Under the pieces are notes generated by a model. That model had not been told where the DNA came from. It ran no database searches and worked only from the letters and a program-made list of their open reading frames with translations. A stretch of DNA of 64,000 bases from Cinclus cinclus (lineage: Eukaryota; Chordata; Aves; Passeriformes; Cinclidae). The number at the start of each line of letters is the position of its first letter. Position 1 is the stretch's first letter. The DNA lies in NCBI RefSeq assembly GCF_963662255.1, contig NC_085059.1:17329588-17393587 (forward strand). Direction: 5' to 3'. A program made the position numbers and the translations under genes. Below are positions 1 through 24,700 of this stretch, piece after piece.

Positions 1-9858
<9,858 letters not shown>

Positions 9859-12800
9859 AAAGGCACTGTGAGACCATGGCAGGACCATGGCAAAAGCCCC
9901 CTTGACTGGACTCAGCACTGACTGGAGTCTTGGTCCAAGCTCTGCTTGAGGTTGGTCCTTTTTCTTCAATCCAAACCTTCCCACTTCAACTCTTCCAGCA
10001 AAGCTGATGGAAGATCTGGGGATCTTGCATACATCTTCCAAAAAGGAAGCAATTTTTATACTTTACACCCCATGTTTCATGTTGGGTTTTTCATATTATG
10101 AAGGTGATTGGAAAACAAAAGTAGCCACTATTCCAGTGCCTTTCTTGTTCCAAATTTTATTATACTTTTAATATGCGCCATGTGTAATGTTCACAAATAA
10201 TTTTGTTGTGAAATACAGGCAAATTGTCTTGGCAGAGGTTTTATTTTTTACTCATTGACATTGACTTCAGCAGCTTGGGCTCCAATCAGCACTAAACTGA
10301 TCCAGGAGACTTAATAATTAAAAAAACATAATGTTTTTAGTTCATCTTTCACTAGTCCTTGTCCAACAAAATGGAGGTGAGAAATGGTGAAAGTGGAACA
10401 CTTTAATCTTCATGAAAATGCTGGTCTGTCTGCATTAATGGAAGCTCTGACTGTGTCAAGCCTTTAAGCACATGCTTATCTGTAAGCACATACTTAAACC
10501 CATTTGCTTTCAGCAAAGCAAATTCGAGCATATTATGTTTTTTATATGATTGCCTATAATTACAGGGGACTGCACTGAATGACCTCCTAGCTATATTTCC
10601 AGTCATATGATCACTTTAAAACTCAGATGTTAGTGAGACTTCAACATGTGCTTGGAATTTCCTAAGTGCTTTGGTGAACTGGAACAGTCAAGTATTCTCA
10701 AGCATCTCTAAACAACAGCACATCTTGACTTTCCCATGCCAATAGAGAAGTGGGAATATTCCACAGCGATTTGTTCGATTTTTTTGAGTTAAATGGAGGA
10801 AAAAAAAAATCAATTTTAATGTGGATTTTTATATTTTCAGCCTTTTTTTTTTTTTGGAGGAAAAAATATTTATCATTTTTCATTTTTGAGTAACTTTGAA
10901 GTTTTTCTTCTCTTTTCTTAGCTTATTAATAAAAAAAAATATTATTTCTCACACAAAGTCTTACTAATTTATGAATATATAATATACTTTTATAAGGATC
11001 TTATTATGAACTTTATTATGTGGCTAGAACGACAATATGTGAACACTACAAAAAGATTAAGCATTAAACTTCATCTCCTAACCTCAACATGGTGTAGCCT
11101 GTCCATATTTCCATGTTTTAAGTGAGAAGAACATTTTTGCATACTCCTAAAGATCTTCAAGTTATCATGAAACCAGTATCTAATCCCTGGCTTGTTTGTA
11201 ATTAATTGCTCCATAACAAGCCCACAAAACAATCCCTTTAAATTGCTGTTATTTTCAGACCACGTTTTTCCAGCAGATTGTCCAGCTGGCAAGCAAAGGG
11301 TCAAATTTTTATCTCCTCCTGGACCTTTGGCACATCCCGTCTCCACAAGAAAATCCAACAATGTTGCTGCAACCTGAGGCAGAGGAAGGTGATGTTGAGG
11401 GACCCAGACCTACCCAACACAGTGAAAAACAAACGTGTGGCTGATGGGGACTGGCTGGAGAGGCACATGGTCCAGCAGGACCTCAACATTCCTCTAACAT
11501 CAGAAAGAAACCTTCTGACCAGATCCTGAAATTAGTCCTACAGTATTATGGTAACATCACACTAGAAATCCTTCAGGATTTCGCATTCTGAGCTTTTTAC
11601 TGCCCCGGAGGTCACGACATCCCTCCAGTCTCCTTGTTTGTTTGGGGTTTTTTTCAGGCATTTCTTTTCATCAGGAATATCTGAATGTGATATTTTATTT
11701 ATATCCAGGTCATTATATGGATGGAGTGAGCACAAGGCTTTTCCCTTGCTTGGGCCCTTTTTGATTTTGGAATGGTTGGGCCTTTTTTTTTCCTTTCACA
11801 CCTTGGCCCACAGTGACCTCTCTGTTGTGTAGTTTTTGGAAAAAAATATCTCAGTACCTTGGTTTGGAACCCCCTGGTTTCCTTACCTCTGAGTTTACTT
11901 ACAAGGCTGCTTAGTTTAAACCTTTTGCAAATAAATTCATTTACTGCTATTTATATTTATTATGAAAAACAACTCTTCTCCGAGAAGATTAACAAAAAAC
12001 CAAAACCCTACAGTCCAAATTTACATTTCTTTTGCAATACGTTTGAAGATATTAGTGAGGTTCTGTCAAATGTGTTTCTCCTCTAATTCAGTCTAGTTTA
12101 TGGCCATTTTCCTTTTAGATCCTTTGGGAAAGTAGTTACTAAATTCTGCAATATTATAAATGGAGGCCAGTTCTGAAATCCCCCCAGAGTTAACAGTCAT
12201 TTTCTCATATCTTCCTACACGTTCAACACATTTGAAATCCACAGAGTATTTCCTCTGAGTATTTTCTGAACTAAATGGCAAAAAAAAAAAAAAGTTAATT
12301 TTATGGTCCAATCTCACAAGGCATCAAGCACACTGTGAGAGATAGTGAAAACTTTTTGCCTCAAACAGCCTCAGCTTTACTTTGGTGGTGGGGAGAGGCT
12401 GCACACAGCAACCTGCACAACTGGGTCCTAAACTGCTATTGTTAAATACCACTCATTAGTCTGTAGCCCTTCAACCTTTCAATCTGAGATAAAATAAATA
12501 TAAAAATTAAAATTAAAATAAATATCTTTAGTTGCCTGGACATCTGACCACAGGCTGGACAATTCAAGCCCTCCATTCCTTGTTCATTTACAACCCAAAT
12601 GTAATTAGTCATCTCTCAATGAAAGAGATCTGTTCACATATTTAACCCCACCCTCAGCATTAAAGTTGCGTGTCAGGAGGTGGAAAAATTCCAAAGAAAA
12701 AGGAATATTCTCATCTGCAAGCAGAAGAGCTGCTACAAGGTCAGACTCCACCTCCCTGCAAGGTTTTCCTCTGCCCCAGTACATGTGACTGCTCTCTGCT

Positions 12801-14039
12801 GCTGAAGTCCATCTACAATAAGGCATTTCCCAGTGCTTTAATTCAAATAACAGTTTTCTTTCCATGACTGGGAAAAAGAATCAACCAGAAATACAAACTC
12901 TCTATTTGTGTTCTTGACATCCCTACATTAAAAACAAGCTAACACATACGGTACTTAAAATGCATTCCCATTACCTTATATTTTAAAAGTACCATTGAAA
13001 GTACTACTAACTTTAAAAAACTGTGCTAAATTCAAATAGGTCCCAAGGCTAATGGAAGCAATTTGTATACCAACCCAAACTGACTGGCCCACTTTTCAAA
13101 ATACAGGTATGATAATCTCGTGGTTTTAAAAGGACATTTAAATTGAAAGACTGTGAATTTAGTACATAATTATACCAATAGAACCCTTTAACTTGTCAAC
13201 TTGTAAATCTAAAAGGCTATCAATCATTTCTAAAGAGGAAATAAACCTTAAAATTCTTTGATTGACAGCGCTTATTTTTTATGTGGAAAAAAAAAAAAAA
13301 GGCATAAAGTGGCCAGAAATCCATTTACAAAAGTACATTGTTTTACATAGGTGAGTAAAAAGCCAATAATTACACCTCCAAAAGACATATAAATCAAGGT
13401 AAGTACTTTTCCCTCACTTACATATTTTAAGTTGCAGTAAACTTCAGGTAACTTTTTATTAAAATACTTTTCCAAATGCAAAGCTTATTGAAGCCATTAA
13501 TAGAGTAGCATTTTCATTTAAGCTAATATAATCATTTTTGCAAATACAAGATTTAAGCCATTTTTCTCCTTCTAAACAATAAACTTTCAGCCTGTCTCTT
13601 GTGTGAATTAACTAAAATTACACCCAGGTGTACAAAATCTGTCTATCTATCCTAGTGTATGAGTTAAGGCACAATATTTATTATTCTTACCATTTTATGA
13701 ATTACTTCTTAAACCCTTGAGGAAGAACTTTCGTTCAAATTAGACTCTCACAGAATAAGCCATGAAGCTCTTTATGCAGCAAGTCTAAAGCCATAACTCA
13801 TAAAATCTAAGGCTTTTAATCAAGCAAATGCACAATGTCTGTGGAAATAGGGATGTATACATAATAGTCATCTTTTCAAAATCAAACTTATTTTTCAACA
13901 AAAATGCTGCTTATGTATCCGAGAAAAAATGTTTCCATCATAACCATAATTTCAAATTCTGCACAAATAATTTTAATAACCACATGCAGATAAACCATCT
14001 TTAAAAGTCCTTTAAAAAAAAAAAAAAAACAAAAAAAAC

Positions 14040-14340
14040 TAGTCAGTGGAGGGCTTTTTTTAATATTTCAGATAATGAATTCCTACTGTGTCAATAAAGC
14101 TTTGGTTGTTAATTGAATGACTGTCTGATGTATCTGAGAGAGGAATTTGTTTCTCTGGCCATGCTGCCAGCTCACAGCAGAATGATCGACACTTAATATC
14201 AGCAATTAAAAGGACCTGTTCAAATATCATATGGAATTCGTAGCTTGGGGTAGTGTAGGAGAGCCCTTCACCAAGGAAAACTCATTCAGCAAATGCAGAG
14301 AGTAATTGAATTAGACACATTTTAACATTATTATTCAAAG
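14040..14340. promoter_or_regulatory. Candidate conserved non-coding element
   Basis: Begins just after an A-rich stretch. It contains TTGTTAATTGAATGACTG, a CAGCTCACAGCAG segment and GCAATTAAAAGG. Repeat-free and enhancer-like by eye. Conservation is not tested. Confidence 0.22.
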
Positions 14341-15601
14341 AAAAATAAACACACACTACATAGAAGCATTATGGAAATATTTCAGAATGTAAAACATATC
14401 CAGTTAATTTGTTTCCCATGCATTCATGGTTTCATTTACTCCTTTTATTTTTCAGTCCTTGTTTCTTTTTCATTCTGTTTGACCCAAAACCAATGAGAAA
14501 ACAGCACTTAGACCTATGAACTTCCCATATGCTTTTCCAGTGTAAAGGCTGTAAGGAAAGGGAAGGGACTCTGAAGGTTCAAATAACCCCCCCCAAAAAA
14601 AATAAAAAGCTGAAGGCCACAAAAAAAATTTGCCTCAGGCCCACAGGTCTGACCGTCCCTATCTCAGAGGAGAAATCTGGTCTTGATTGTTTTAAGTGAA
14701 ACACTCGGGGCAAGGCTGTACATGGAATTAAATATCCCACAGTGTTTGCTCCTGTGGTGCACCAGGGAGCTGCTGAACAGTGGAATGGAAGAAGATGCTG
14801 TAGACTCTTCCTTTGTCTCATCACAAATTTATTTTGTCAATTTGGCTCTACAATAAAATTACAGAATTGGTGACAGGTCCTGAACTGCAGTGTCAAAGAG
14901 GTGGGGCTTTGGGGTCTACAAAGTTGTTTTGGGGGTTTTGTTCCCTGCCCAATGGGAGAAAGTTTGTCAGAATATAAATAGAAGGTGACTCTGTGGCCAA
15001 CACACACAAACCTTTGTGTATCAACACCTCACAGTCACAAAAGACTTCTGCTGCAAGCCCTTTACCCTAACAAAAGAAAACATTGATGTGGAAGATGGGA
15101 ACAGGACAGGGCAGGTCACAGTAATGTCAAACTGCAGGTACTAAAATGCCTTACTAAGGTCCTGCAGTACAGCAGTGCTAGTGGATGGTGTCACAATTAA
15201 CACCAAGCCCAACAGCTCTTATGCACAGTGGCCTCTTTCTGCCTGCTCTACAGAGACAGCCAAAAAAAACCCACTTCAAAACCCCATCATCAAATGAGGC
15301 AAAATCTGTTCTGCAAATCTCCCTGCAAAGACTTTTCCTTTGCTAATTAACGCTCCTTAAATGAAAACATGCAAGCATTTGAGCTATTGGTAGTTGTTGT
15401 GAATTTGTCTTGCTTTTTGTAAAGTTTTCTTTCCACTGACTTTCCCTGGGGTGTTTATTCCCACGAGCAGTGGAAAATGGAAGTGGGTGGGACAGTGAAA
15501 GCCTGCACAGAAAGGTCTGGGCTAGGAAGGCACTCCCAGTGTTGACCCAGAATTTCCTTGTTTTTCTGGTCTTGGGACTTAAACATGCCTCTGTGCATTG
15601 A

Positions 15602-15664
15602 ATCTCCATTTCTAAAATCAAACTGTGACATCATGTCATTTATTTTAAAATTAGAAATGGAGAT
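15602..15664. repeat. 14-bp perfect inverted repeat (hairpin)
   Basis: ATCTCCATTTCTAA at 15602-15615 is exactly reverse-complementary to TTAGAAATGGAGAT at 15651-15664. The 35-nt spacer contains a second quasi-palindrome, TGACATCATGTCA (15626-15638, six-base arms around one C). Either strand of the RNA could fold into a nested hairpin. No family is recognised. Confidence 0.75.
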
Positions 15665-16131
15665 AACCAAAATGCAATTCCTACATTTAATGCCCCAACA
15701 GACACCACCGTGCCTGTGCCAAGCAAAGAGGGAAATGCAGAGCTGAGACAAATGATGAACCTGACACAGAGTTCACCTGAGCTTGCACAGTCACTGCTCT
15801 TGAACTCGACATGCAATAGGCCAGTGTTTGAGGCAGCTCCACCGTGTTCATCAGTGTTCTTACAGACATGATAGACAGCATCATTATTTTCTTTCTGAAA
15901 ACAATTTTTTTCCCAGGAACTTAGAACCAGAGGAGCAATTCCCTTCTCAGACAGCCCACTCTGTGCAGCCAGTGGAGGTGCTGAAGATGCAAGGAATGCA
16001 CGTCTTGAGCCCCATATTTGTATGGGAGTTACAGAATGCAATTATGAGACCTGTCCAGCGGGAATTTTGTGTTGGTTTCTCCAAGCACACCAGCTCTGAA
16101 AGTTCACTCCTAGCAACTTGCAATCTGGCTT

Positions 16132-16145
16132 GGGGGGGGGGGGGG
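16132..16145. repeat. G14 homopolymer
   Basis: Fourteen consecutive G, followed by AGG. Length is likely to be unreliable or polymorphic. Confidence 0.95.
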
Positions 16146-17859
16146 AGGAAAGTCAAACAATTTGTGAGCTTCACAGTTTCTTCTTCCTCTGACTGCGCTG
16201 ACCTCTTGTCTAATGGGGAAGATTTGGCCTTAAGGGAGTCTGAAACAGAATCCAGTTTCAGGCACTGGAATTTAAACATCCCAATTTCAGAACAGGCTGG
16301 TGGAATTCACTGGGGATGTGCACACAGAAGGCCAGAAGGAAATTAATGCATGCTGGTTACTTCGTCTGGCCATCCAGGTTAATTGATGCAGCTTTGGCAG
16401 TCATTATAAAAAGGGGATAAACAGCATTTACATGTGAATATTTTCTAGTTTTTCAGACACATTCTGGAGGTGCATATGAGCATGCAGCAAAAAATTCACT
16501 GAAAAGGGCTGGTTCTCAATGGCTTGTCCCTACATTTAAATAAATAAATATATGTGCACACATAAACACAAGCACAGAAAAAATGCATCCAAGACAAGAT
16601 TTAAGATAATGGGTGCGTACGGTTAGTTATCTATAAGATCTATATTTAGAACTACTTTAAAACATTTTAAAAATAAAGACACTGCATTTATTTTTAAACT
16701 GTTGGCTCAGAAACAGATGCAGAGATGTACCATACAGAGTGTGGGAGATGCTAAACTGTCACCTCATGTAACCTTTCCTTTCATTCTGTATTCTGCATAT
16801 TTTCAACATTTTTTTTCCTTTGCATGCACTTCTCAAATTCCGCAATGTAGGTGCAGAAACCTTTAAAACTGTCCTAGGGATAATTCTGGGTAATGTACAG
16901 GACTTTTTTTTCTTTTTTCATCCTTCACAAACTCCTTTGGGGTAGACAGTATTGAAAAACATTATTGAAATTTGTTTGCATGCAGAAATATTTCCTTTTG
17001 AATACTGCCTCTCTCACTTTTAACCTTGTTTTTCTCATCATCTCTTCAGGTTATTAAAAAACATAATTATTAGCAGGGGATGCATAAATGAAAAACTCAG
17101 TGTCCTGTGTGAATTCCTATCAGACGCTTCTTAGCCCAAATTTGGCTGTTTCTCAAAACTGTAGACTTCTGACACACATGTGCACTATGGTCAGAGGAAA
17201 AAAGAATCTTCAAGAGAGTAAACTGGAAAAATACCAGCTATCACATCCAAAATCTCTGAAAATGAGATTCACAGGGAAATACAAATGGAGCTGAATCATA
17301 AAAATGAGATGAGCTATGCCTAGCTGTAATGAATATTATAGGTGTGGTGCTCTTGGAAGGGGCTGACCTGCTGTGAGGTTTAATTTAGGTCTTTAATCCC
17401 TCTCCATAACTAATTTGAAATCCCTTGAGAAAACAACAGTTTCCACACACCTTTATTTCTAAATATTAACTTTGACTTGTCTACGTGAAATTGCAGTAAG
17501 GCTACTCACACAAAAGCAAAAGGACCATTTTGGCTATACCCTGGATGATGCAGCAAATTTTTAAATATTGAAACAGTTGAGTTTGTTGTTTTCGCGTTTG
17601 TAACATTTAAATAGAAATGTATAATTTGAGAGCTTTCAGTAGTCTCTGATTTCAGCAGCAGATGTATCACCTGCTTCCATAATTGTTCAGGGTTTGGGGT
17701 TTATTTTCTGCAAAAATTTTGACAATAAATGTTACCAAGGGTAAAAAAAAAAATAAAAAATCATCCCAGCCTGTCTGATAAACATGTTTCCCTGCCCTCA
17801 CACCCCAGTGAGCACTGTGACACTATACTTTTATCATCTAGTGTGTGCTCAGAATGAGC

Positions 17860-18110
17860 TTAGAACAGCAATTGCCAGGAATAGGCAGGCGATAAACTGC
17901 ATTGATTTAACACATCTTGTTTTCAATCATGCTCGGATTTTCTGAGCACGCATTTTTCCTGTACTTCAGCTTGTAGCTTTTATCTGACGAGCTGATCCCT
18001 TTTCACTGGAAAATGAAAAGGTCGCACAATAAGACACGGTTTACTGGAACTTGAGCATGCACCAGGGAAAGTATTTTAGATAAATACTGTCAGACATAGT
18101 GGAGCTGAAT
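17860..18110. promoter_or_regulatory. Candidate conserved non-coding element
   Basis: Repeat-free sequence with an imperfect stem (TGCTCGGA … TCTGAGCA, 17930-17948) and spaced CpGs, unusual for this intron. A weak, by-eye call. Confidence 0.22.
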
Positions 18111-18382
18111 TTCAACAACACAATTGCTAAACAACAATACTTATTACTCTCTAGAACAAGCCTACAAGCAACTTATGGCTTCCAGCAGGGGAGATCTAAG
18201 AGTTAGGCTCAGTAGTTAAAGAAACCTTATTAAAGCTTGTTTAAAGATGCAGCTTTGCTTTTGCCTTACATGCACCAACCAGCCCTACCCCAGGACTAAA
18301 CTAACACCCCTTCAATTCCTGTCCTAGGTAACTTACAATTTATGGAAAACCACAGCAATTACTTTTCTTATTCTTTTGTGGG

Positions 18383-18403
18383 TTTTTTTTTTTTTTTTTT
18401 TTT
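18383..18403. repeat. T21 homopolymer
   Basis: Twenty-one consecutive T. It reads as poly-A on the transcribed strand, but no recognisable retroposon body adjoins it. Confidence 0.95.
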
Positions 18404-21400
18404 CCTGGCAGAAAGGTGATTGACTACATGCTTGATTTAATTTAATCAAATGGAGCACTGGGTGCTGGTAAAAAAAATAAAATTATCCAAATGTGAAAGT
18501 AATTTAACTGAAACTAATTCATTAACCAAGGTGAGTCACTGAGGAGGTCAGTAAACAAGCAAGGAGTAATATAGCATGAACCATCTACCCAAGACCAAGG
18601 TACAGTAGGCTCAGAACAATTCTAGTTCCTTTCCCTCCTCCCTCTGAACTGATTGCAGTGATCCTGACCAATACAGACTGGAAGGAAAATATCCTCACTT
18701 TTTCCTATCAGAAGGGGCAAAGAAAATCTCCAAGTTATTTTTTACTGCACTGATTATACCCGAGAAATTATGCCACCTATTCTTGATGAAAGATGAAATA
18801 CAAAAGAAGTCCCAAAACCAAAGCAGCATCCCCACAAACCTCCTCCCCATCTCTCAGCAATGTCAGAGCAAAACTGGTGTGAAATATTTATGTTCTCCTT
18901 GCTTCTCCTGAATGTGCTTATTACTCATTTAGGTCCAGCACAAACTCATCCTACATTCACTTTGTCCAAGATCCTGAACCAGTTTAAAGCAGAATCATTC
19001 TGGCAAATTTTCTGAAACTACACTGCACTGGCTGAAGTTTAGTTAATCTACTGCATATACACATCTGATAGCCAAGCTCCAGCTCTAGTCAGAGCCATCC
19101 ACCTTTTGGATATTCCACTCACATTGTAAGTCTTACAGAAAAAAAATCTAATAAATACTATTTAACTTACATTTTTGAATTGTAATTTTAAATTGGCAAG
19201 TCACAAGCAAAGGGACAGAACTCAAGAAAAGCATAAAATAAAATCCAATTTTGCGTGCTACCTCACATTTAGCTCTGTGAGCCTGACTGCAAGAGAACTC
19301 AGAGAACTCACATGAGCATTGATTTCTCCTTCTCACCTGGCAAGGCTTTTTTGGTTTGTTTTCCTTTTGCTGAAGGAGTAAGTTGAAAATCCATGCTGCA
19401 TTTTAGGGTTATCTCATGCAGCACAGGCAGAATTCTGATAGGTCTTCTCCATTAAGTGCTCATAATCCCAGGAATGAAAGTAACTCATTTCTTCCCAGGG
19501 TGCCTGTTAACTGAGAAACTCATCTTAATTGAATGCACAGCTCAGTTAAGCATCTCCACACCCGCACACCATTAGTGCCCCATGGGCAGCTCTGCCGGGC
19601 CCTCCCTGCCTGGGGCTCAGCCAAGGAGGGGATGGGATGGAGGTGATGAGCAAACACCGTCAAGGGCTGGTGCTCATGACAAAATGAGGGCTCTGGGGCT
19701 GAACTGGCTTCGGCTAAATTATCAGCATTAGATCACCTTGCCAGTCAATTACAGAGGGATCAGCAAATCCTGCAGCTCTGCCCCCAAACACGAGCTCAGT
19801 AGCCTCAAACACGCCTACAGAGAGATCGCTGCTCTGGAAGCTGGAGCCTCACAGGCAGAAAGGAAGAGCAAGCAAAAATAATTGCTTATATCCCTCCCTT
19901 CTCATCTTGCCTCTCTTCCACCCTCACAGATTACCTTCTGGAATATACTTGGTAAACCAGTGAAAGTGATTATGGAAATTCAAATATCTGAGGTGCAACC
20001 ATTTGCACCTACAAAGCTGATATGTCATAAAGAAGCTGTGAAAGGCAGGGAAGTGAGGAGCCAGCCTGAAACTCACTGTCCTGTTATGAAACTCTCTCAC
20101 TATTTTACAGAAGGAATGAATTTTGGTTCTTCAGTGGTCACTGCTGAGTTTGGGATACATAGCAAAACATGAGCTGGTTGATGGCACCCCAGAGCAGTAG
20201 CCACATCTCTGTGATCGAATTGGTTTATTTATTCCTAAATTGGAAATATTAAAATTTCCCTAATTAACACAGAGCTGCAATACACAGACTAAAGACTGTG
20301 AAATGTTCAGAAAATAGAATGAAAAATGTAAAGTTGTGATGGATGACCAGATACCATCACATAGACTTATAACCATACACTTGTACTTATTTCCTAATTT
20401 TCTAGATATTACTGGCAGCCTATAGGAAAATTCAGACCTCAGCTCTGAAGTTGTCAATAAAATACCTTCCAAGTAGCATAGTATTGCTATTTTCTGTTAT
20501 ATAAAACAAATGCTTGCTTTCCATCCAATTCAAAACAAAAGCATACCCCCTGTAATGGATTACATTATTCTGCATCAATTTTTTTTCCTAGTAGCTTTCA
20601 TAAGATCTGTTGTCATAAAAAATTGCCACCAAAATCTATGTGTACTGTATTAATATGCCTCAAAGTTCAATACCAACACAAACAGTATCATCAGGTGATA
20701 AAAACAAAGATGCTGCAAGTGTGACAAGAAAAAAGAGTGCTCAAATGTTAAAATCTAATTTAGCAATTTGCAAATTGCCACTCTAAAAGGAGGAATTTAG
20801 CACTAATCTTGCTGGAAGTGGCATATTTATCAGGAACTGATTTGCAGCTTTCCAGGCAGTAAGCAATGATATAAATACACTTCTGGGTTCATCAGCACTA
20901 TGCAAGAGTGAGCTTGAACAGACCAACTCGGAGGCCCTGGGTGTGTGAAGGATTAAGCACCTGGCTGCCAGCATTAATTAGCGTGCCCAGAGGATGCACT
21001 GATGCTCCTGCTCCAAACCAGCTCCATCACAACTGCCCCGGGTTGTCTCTGCCTCCTGCCCTGCTGGGCAGGGTATCCCAACTCCAGGGAAACATTTCCC
21101 TCCTCCCACACGACCCCCGTGCTTGCCAAGCCCATCCTCTCTTCCAGGACACCTTCCCTCACTAAAGAGGACACAGGGAAAGGGATGGGACTGCAAAAAT
21201 GTCCAATACCTTGGGCTTCAGAGAAAATCCCTTTGTTTTTGCCCTGTGTTAATGCTGGACAGCCCATGTATGCCCATGGGCAGCTGTGTCCATCCCTGCA
21301 GAGCCTGGGACAGCCAGGGGGGCTGACCACGTCTTAGAGGTCTCTCAACAGAGGAGATTCCCACCAGTGGGGTCTTTTCAGTGTGCTGACTTTGATTTCT

Positions 21401-21718
21401 ACATTCTGTGTGGCCTCTTCCCTATCTGAGCAGGACACACACTCAGTGGTAAAAGCAGTTATTGAAAATAATCTTAAATTTTAGCTGACTGAGTAACAAA
21501 TGGACGCTGACAAGGTCCTGAGCATCCTGCTGGAGTTGAAGGATCCTCTCTCACCCAAGCCAAAGCTCTTGGAGACACAGCAATGATATTTAAGTCTAGG
21601 ATATGCAAACTGGTTGATGCTTTCTCTAAACAGCAAAGGGAAATGGAATGTCACCTTTTTCTTTCAAACTTTGCTTGTTGCGCAAAACAAAAGTGAATGA
21701 GCGAAAGAAAAGCAAAAA

Positions 21719-21732
21719 ATTCCCATGGGATT
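21719..21732. promoter_or_regulatory. Candidate EBF binding palindrome
   Basis: ATTCCCATGGGATT matches the EBF1 consensus palindrome ATTCCCNNGGGAAT at every fixed position except the second-last. It lies in the 30.4-kb intron of EBF1. Binding is inferred from sequence only. Confidence 0.35.
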
Positions 21733-24700
21733 CCCCTGCTCTACCTGTCATTTCCTTTTGTTCCCTTTCCTTCTGCGACTCCCCCCACCCCAGCAATGTA
21801 ACAGAGTCCCCTTCAAAAACTACAATTTCAGTAGTTTATCACAAGTATAAAGTAAAACATGAAATACTGAAACACAAATAAAAGGAAACTAAAAACTAAA
21901 TACACAATCTCCTGGGCACCTAGAACAAAACTAGAAAAAAATACTTTTTCTTAACATTCAAATATTCTGAAATTAAATAATTGGAAAGGGAGAGGTGGGA
22001 CTAATGCAACTCTGTTTTAAAACTTCTTATACTGTGAAATCCCATATTATTCTATAGGCAGCATTCACCATCAGCTAAAGCGACCCACTGAACTCTGGTG
22101 TAAGTGTTAGATGGCAGAATTTAGTTTCAAGTACTCTTGAAAAAGTACTCAGGGTTGACTTTCATGACATTCAACTTCGAAGCATGTAAATCACTATTTA
22201 TTATTTCTCAGGCTTTCAAATCTCACTGCATTAAAGAACACATTACATGATTTGGTCAATTTTTTTTTCAGCTCTGTATTTTAATCAGATTATGGCTGTG
22301 GAGACCTTAAGTTTCAGGATATTTCCCCAGCAAAGAAAATGTATTTCCACCAGCAAGAATGAAGTCACCCTCTTTGTTGTGAACCTATGCAGTGTCTTTT
22401 TGCCTCAGTCCAAGAGCTCTTTCCACACTGTTTGGCATCATACATTCCTTGTAATTTATAACAGCCCTGAATTATTTCTCAGTTTCAGAGCTGGGGAACA
22501 AACAGCCACAAAGCCATAAAATTTAGGTACCTATGCCTGTTTAAAAATCCCAGCAGGCACCTAAATGAACTTTCAGGACTCTAAATGCAATTAAAATTCT
22601 GACTTTAAGTAACAGGGTCAAAATTACAAAGGAAGCCTGAGACTCAAAAGAGCGTTTACTGCCACAGCTCTCCAGTGCTTGGACCTGCAGTTTGAACTGT
22701 CTGAGGCATCAGGAGACATCAAGATCCTTCAATCAGTCAAATTTTAGTGAACTAAATCCGTAAATAAGCACAAGGGACAAAATTCAAAATTTCTTTCTCT
22801 GTGCTGTGCTGAAGAGTTGCCTGTTGGGCACAGTTTTTCAGCAGTAAACTGCAGAGGAAAGGAGCTGTCAGTCAATGATAACCTCCCATTCCAAGCACAT
22901 AAAGCTTTTCAACTTCAAAAGGCACTAATGAGTAAAAATTAGTATCTGCCCATCCCTGTACTATTGCCTTCAAGTAGAATTTATTCTATTTGAAGATTTT
23001 TTTTTAATGTATTTGTATTCTTAATTTATTCCCAGTCATCCTGAAAGCTTTTGGCAACATGTAAGATCATCCCCCAAAATGACATTCAGTGACTGTCATT
23101 AATTTCCCCTTTCATAACAGGTTGCACAGAGCAAAAGCAGTATTTTCCAGCCTGTGGGGTACACTCCTGCACCCAGAAGTCCTGCAGCTGTTTCTTGCTG
23201 GCCCATGAAAGGGAGCTGAGAAGTGCAAGTCTGTTGTCAGCTGGTTTAAAGCCACTGCACAATTCATAGTTCAAAGGTCTGCATTTGTACTGGAAAATAT
23301 TTAGATATCCACAATCCTAAAAATGTTGTAAAGAGACTGCAATAGATGTTTTGTTGGCACAAGCTCTCCTCCCACTGGAAGATTTGCTACATACATTGAG
23401 GCACCAGCCTGGAAGACTGTGGATATTTTCTGCTGAATGGGGGCCCTTGGAGAGGAAATATTTGATTTACTGCAGAGTTCTCATTTCCCTGAATTGCAAA
23501 TAAAGTGTAATTTGATTAAATGTAAATGAATCCTACAATACTTTTGGTGGCTTGTCTGAAACAATTGATTGTAATGGGCATCCATCATTTGGCTTTATTT
23601 TAATTCAGAGACAAAAAAGGCAAAATGAGAAAACTAAAGCAAGTGCCACTAACATTCTAGAGCTGGAGCAGTCGAGATTCCTGGTGTTGGACTGTCACTC
23701 CCATTGTTCTTAGAGTAGAGGGGAAATGCAAAAGCAAAAGCAGAAGAATAATGGGAAACACATACATAGAAATAGATCTAGAGGAAAATTCAGCTTTTTC
23801 ACAACGCGTTCTGTTAAATCATCTTAAGGAGCACAATTTGTTAAATTTATTTTAACATCAATATTCTAAAATGAATGAGTAAGGAAAATTAATATTGCTC
23901 CGTGCTTCTCAGTTAGAAAAAAAAAAAAAAAGCTTTGTTTTTATAGATCACCCAAGTCCTTTTTCACCAAGATAATTTCCAAGTGCATAATACGAACTTC
24001 AGCAGTTCTTGTGGTTGGAAATAATAAGAGAAGTGAAATTACTGATACATGCAAGCTTGATAAACTTTTGGTGTCACTTTCTTCAAATGTGGAACTACTC
24101 CAACCACAGAGATAATAATAGATGACCAGATTGTAACTGCTTTATTGCTTCTTTTTCCCCCATAAATTTTAATTTTGGAAAGTTAAGTGAAAAATGTGGT
24201 TTCAATTTCCTACAAATTGCACACAATTGAGTTTTAACAAGAAAATAGAAAGAGATGGTACGTTCTTTGGAGTGAATTAGGGTGAGGAGCTTGTGTCTTT
24301 GTCTTTCAGCATCATCAGAATAACAAAGTAAAAAATGCAAAAAAGATGACAGCGAAAAATAAGCAGCTGTACAATGTATTAAGAAAAGTAAGGAGTAATT
24401 CTTTATCTAAATAAGCTCTGAGCAATTTCACACCATAATTCCTGCTCTAGCCTTTCTCCCTTCTGTTTTACCAGACTAGAGCTTAGAAGAACTCAGGCTG
24501 CAGACACGTGTTACAGGAAAGCCTCTAATAAGCAAAGGCTGTGTACATAAAAAATCCTGTACCAGCAGCACCAGAGCTGCCCGAGTGCTGTGCAAAGCAG
24601 CCCTGCTCAGGCCATATTAAAAAGGCCTGGATAAATACTTACATGGAACTACCAAAACAAGAGCAGAAATGAAAGCCAAGAGGAGACAGAGATAATATTG

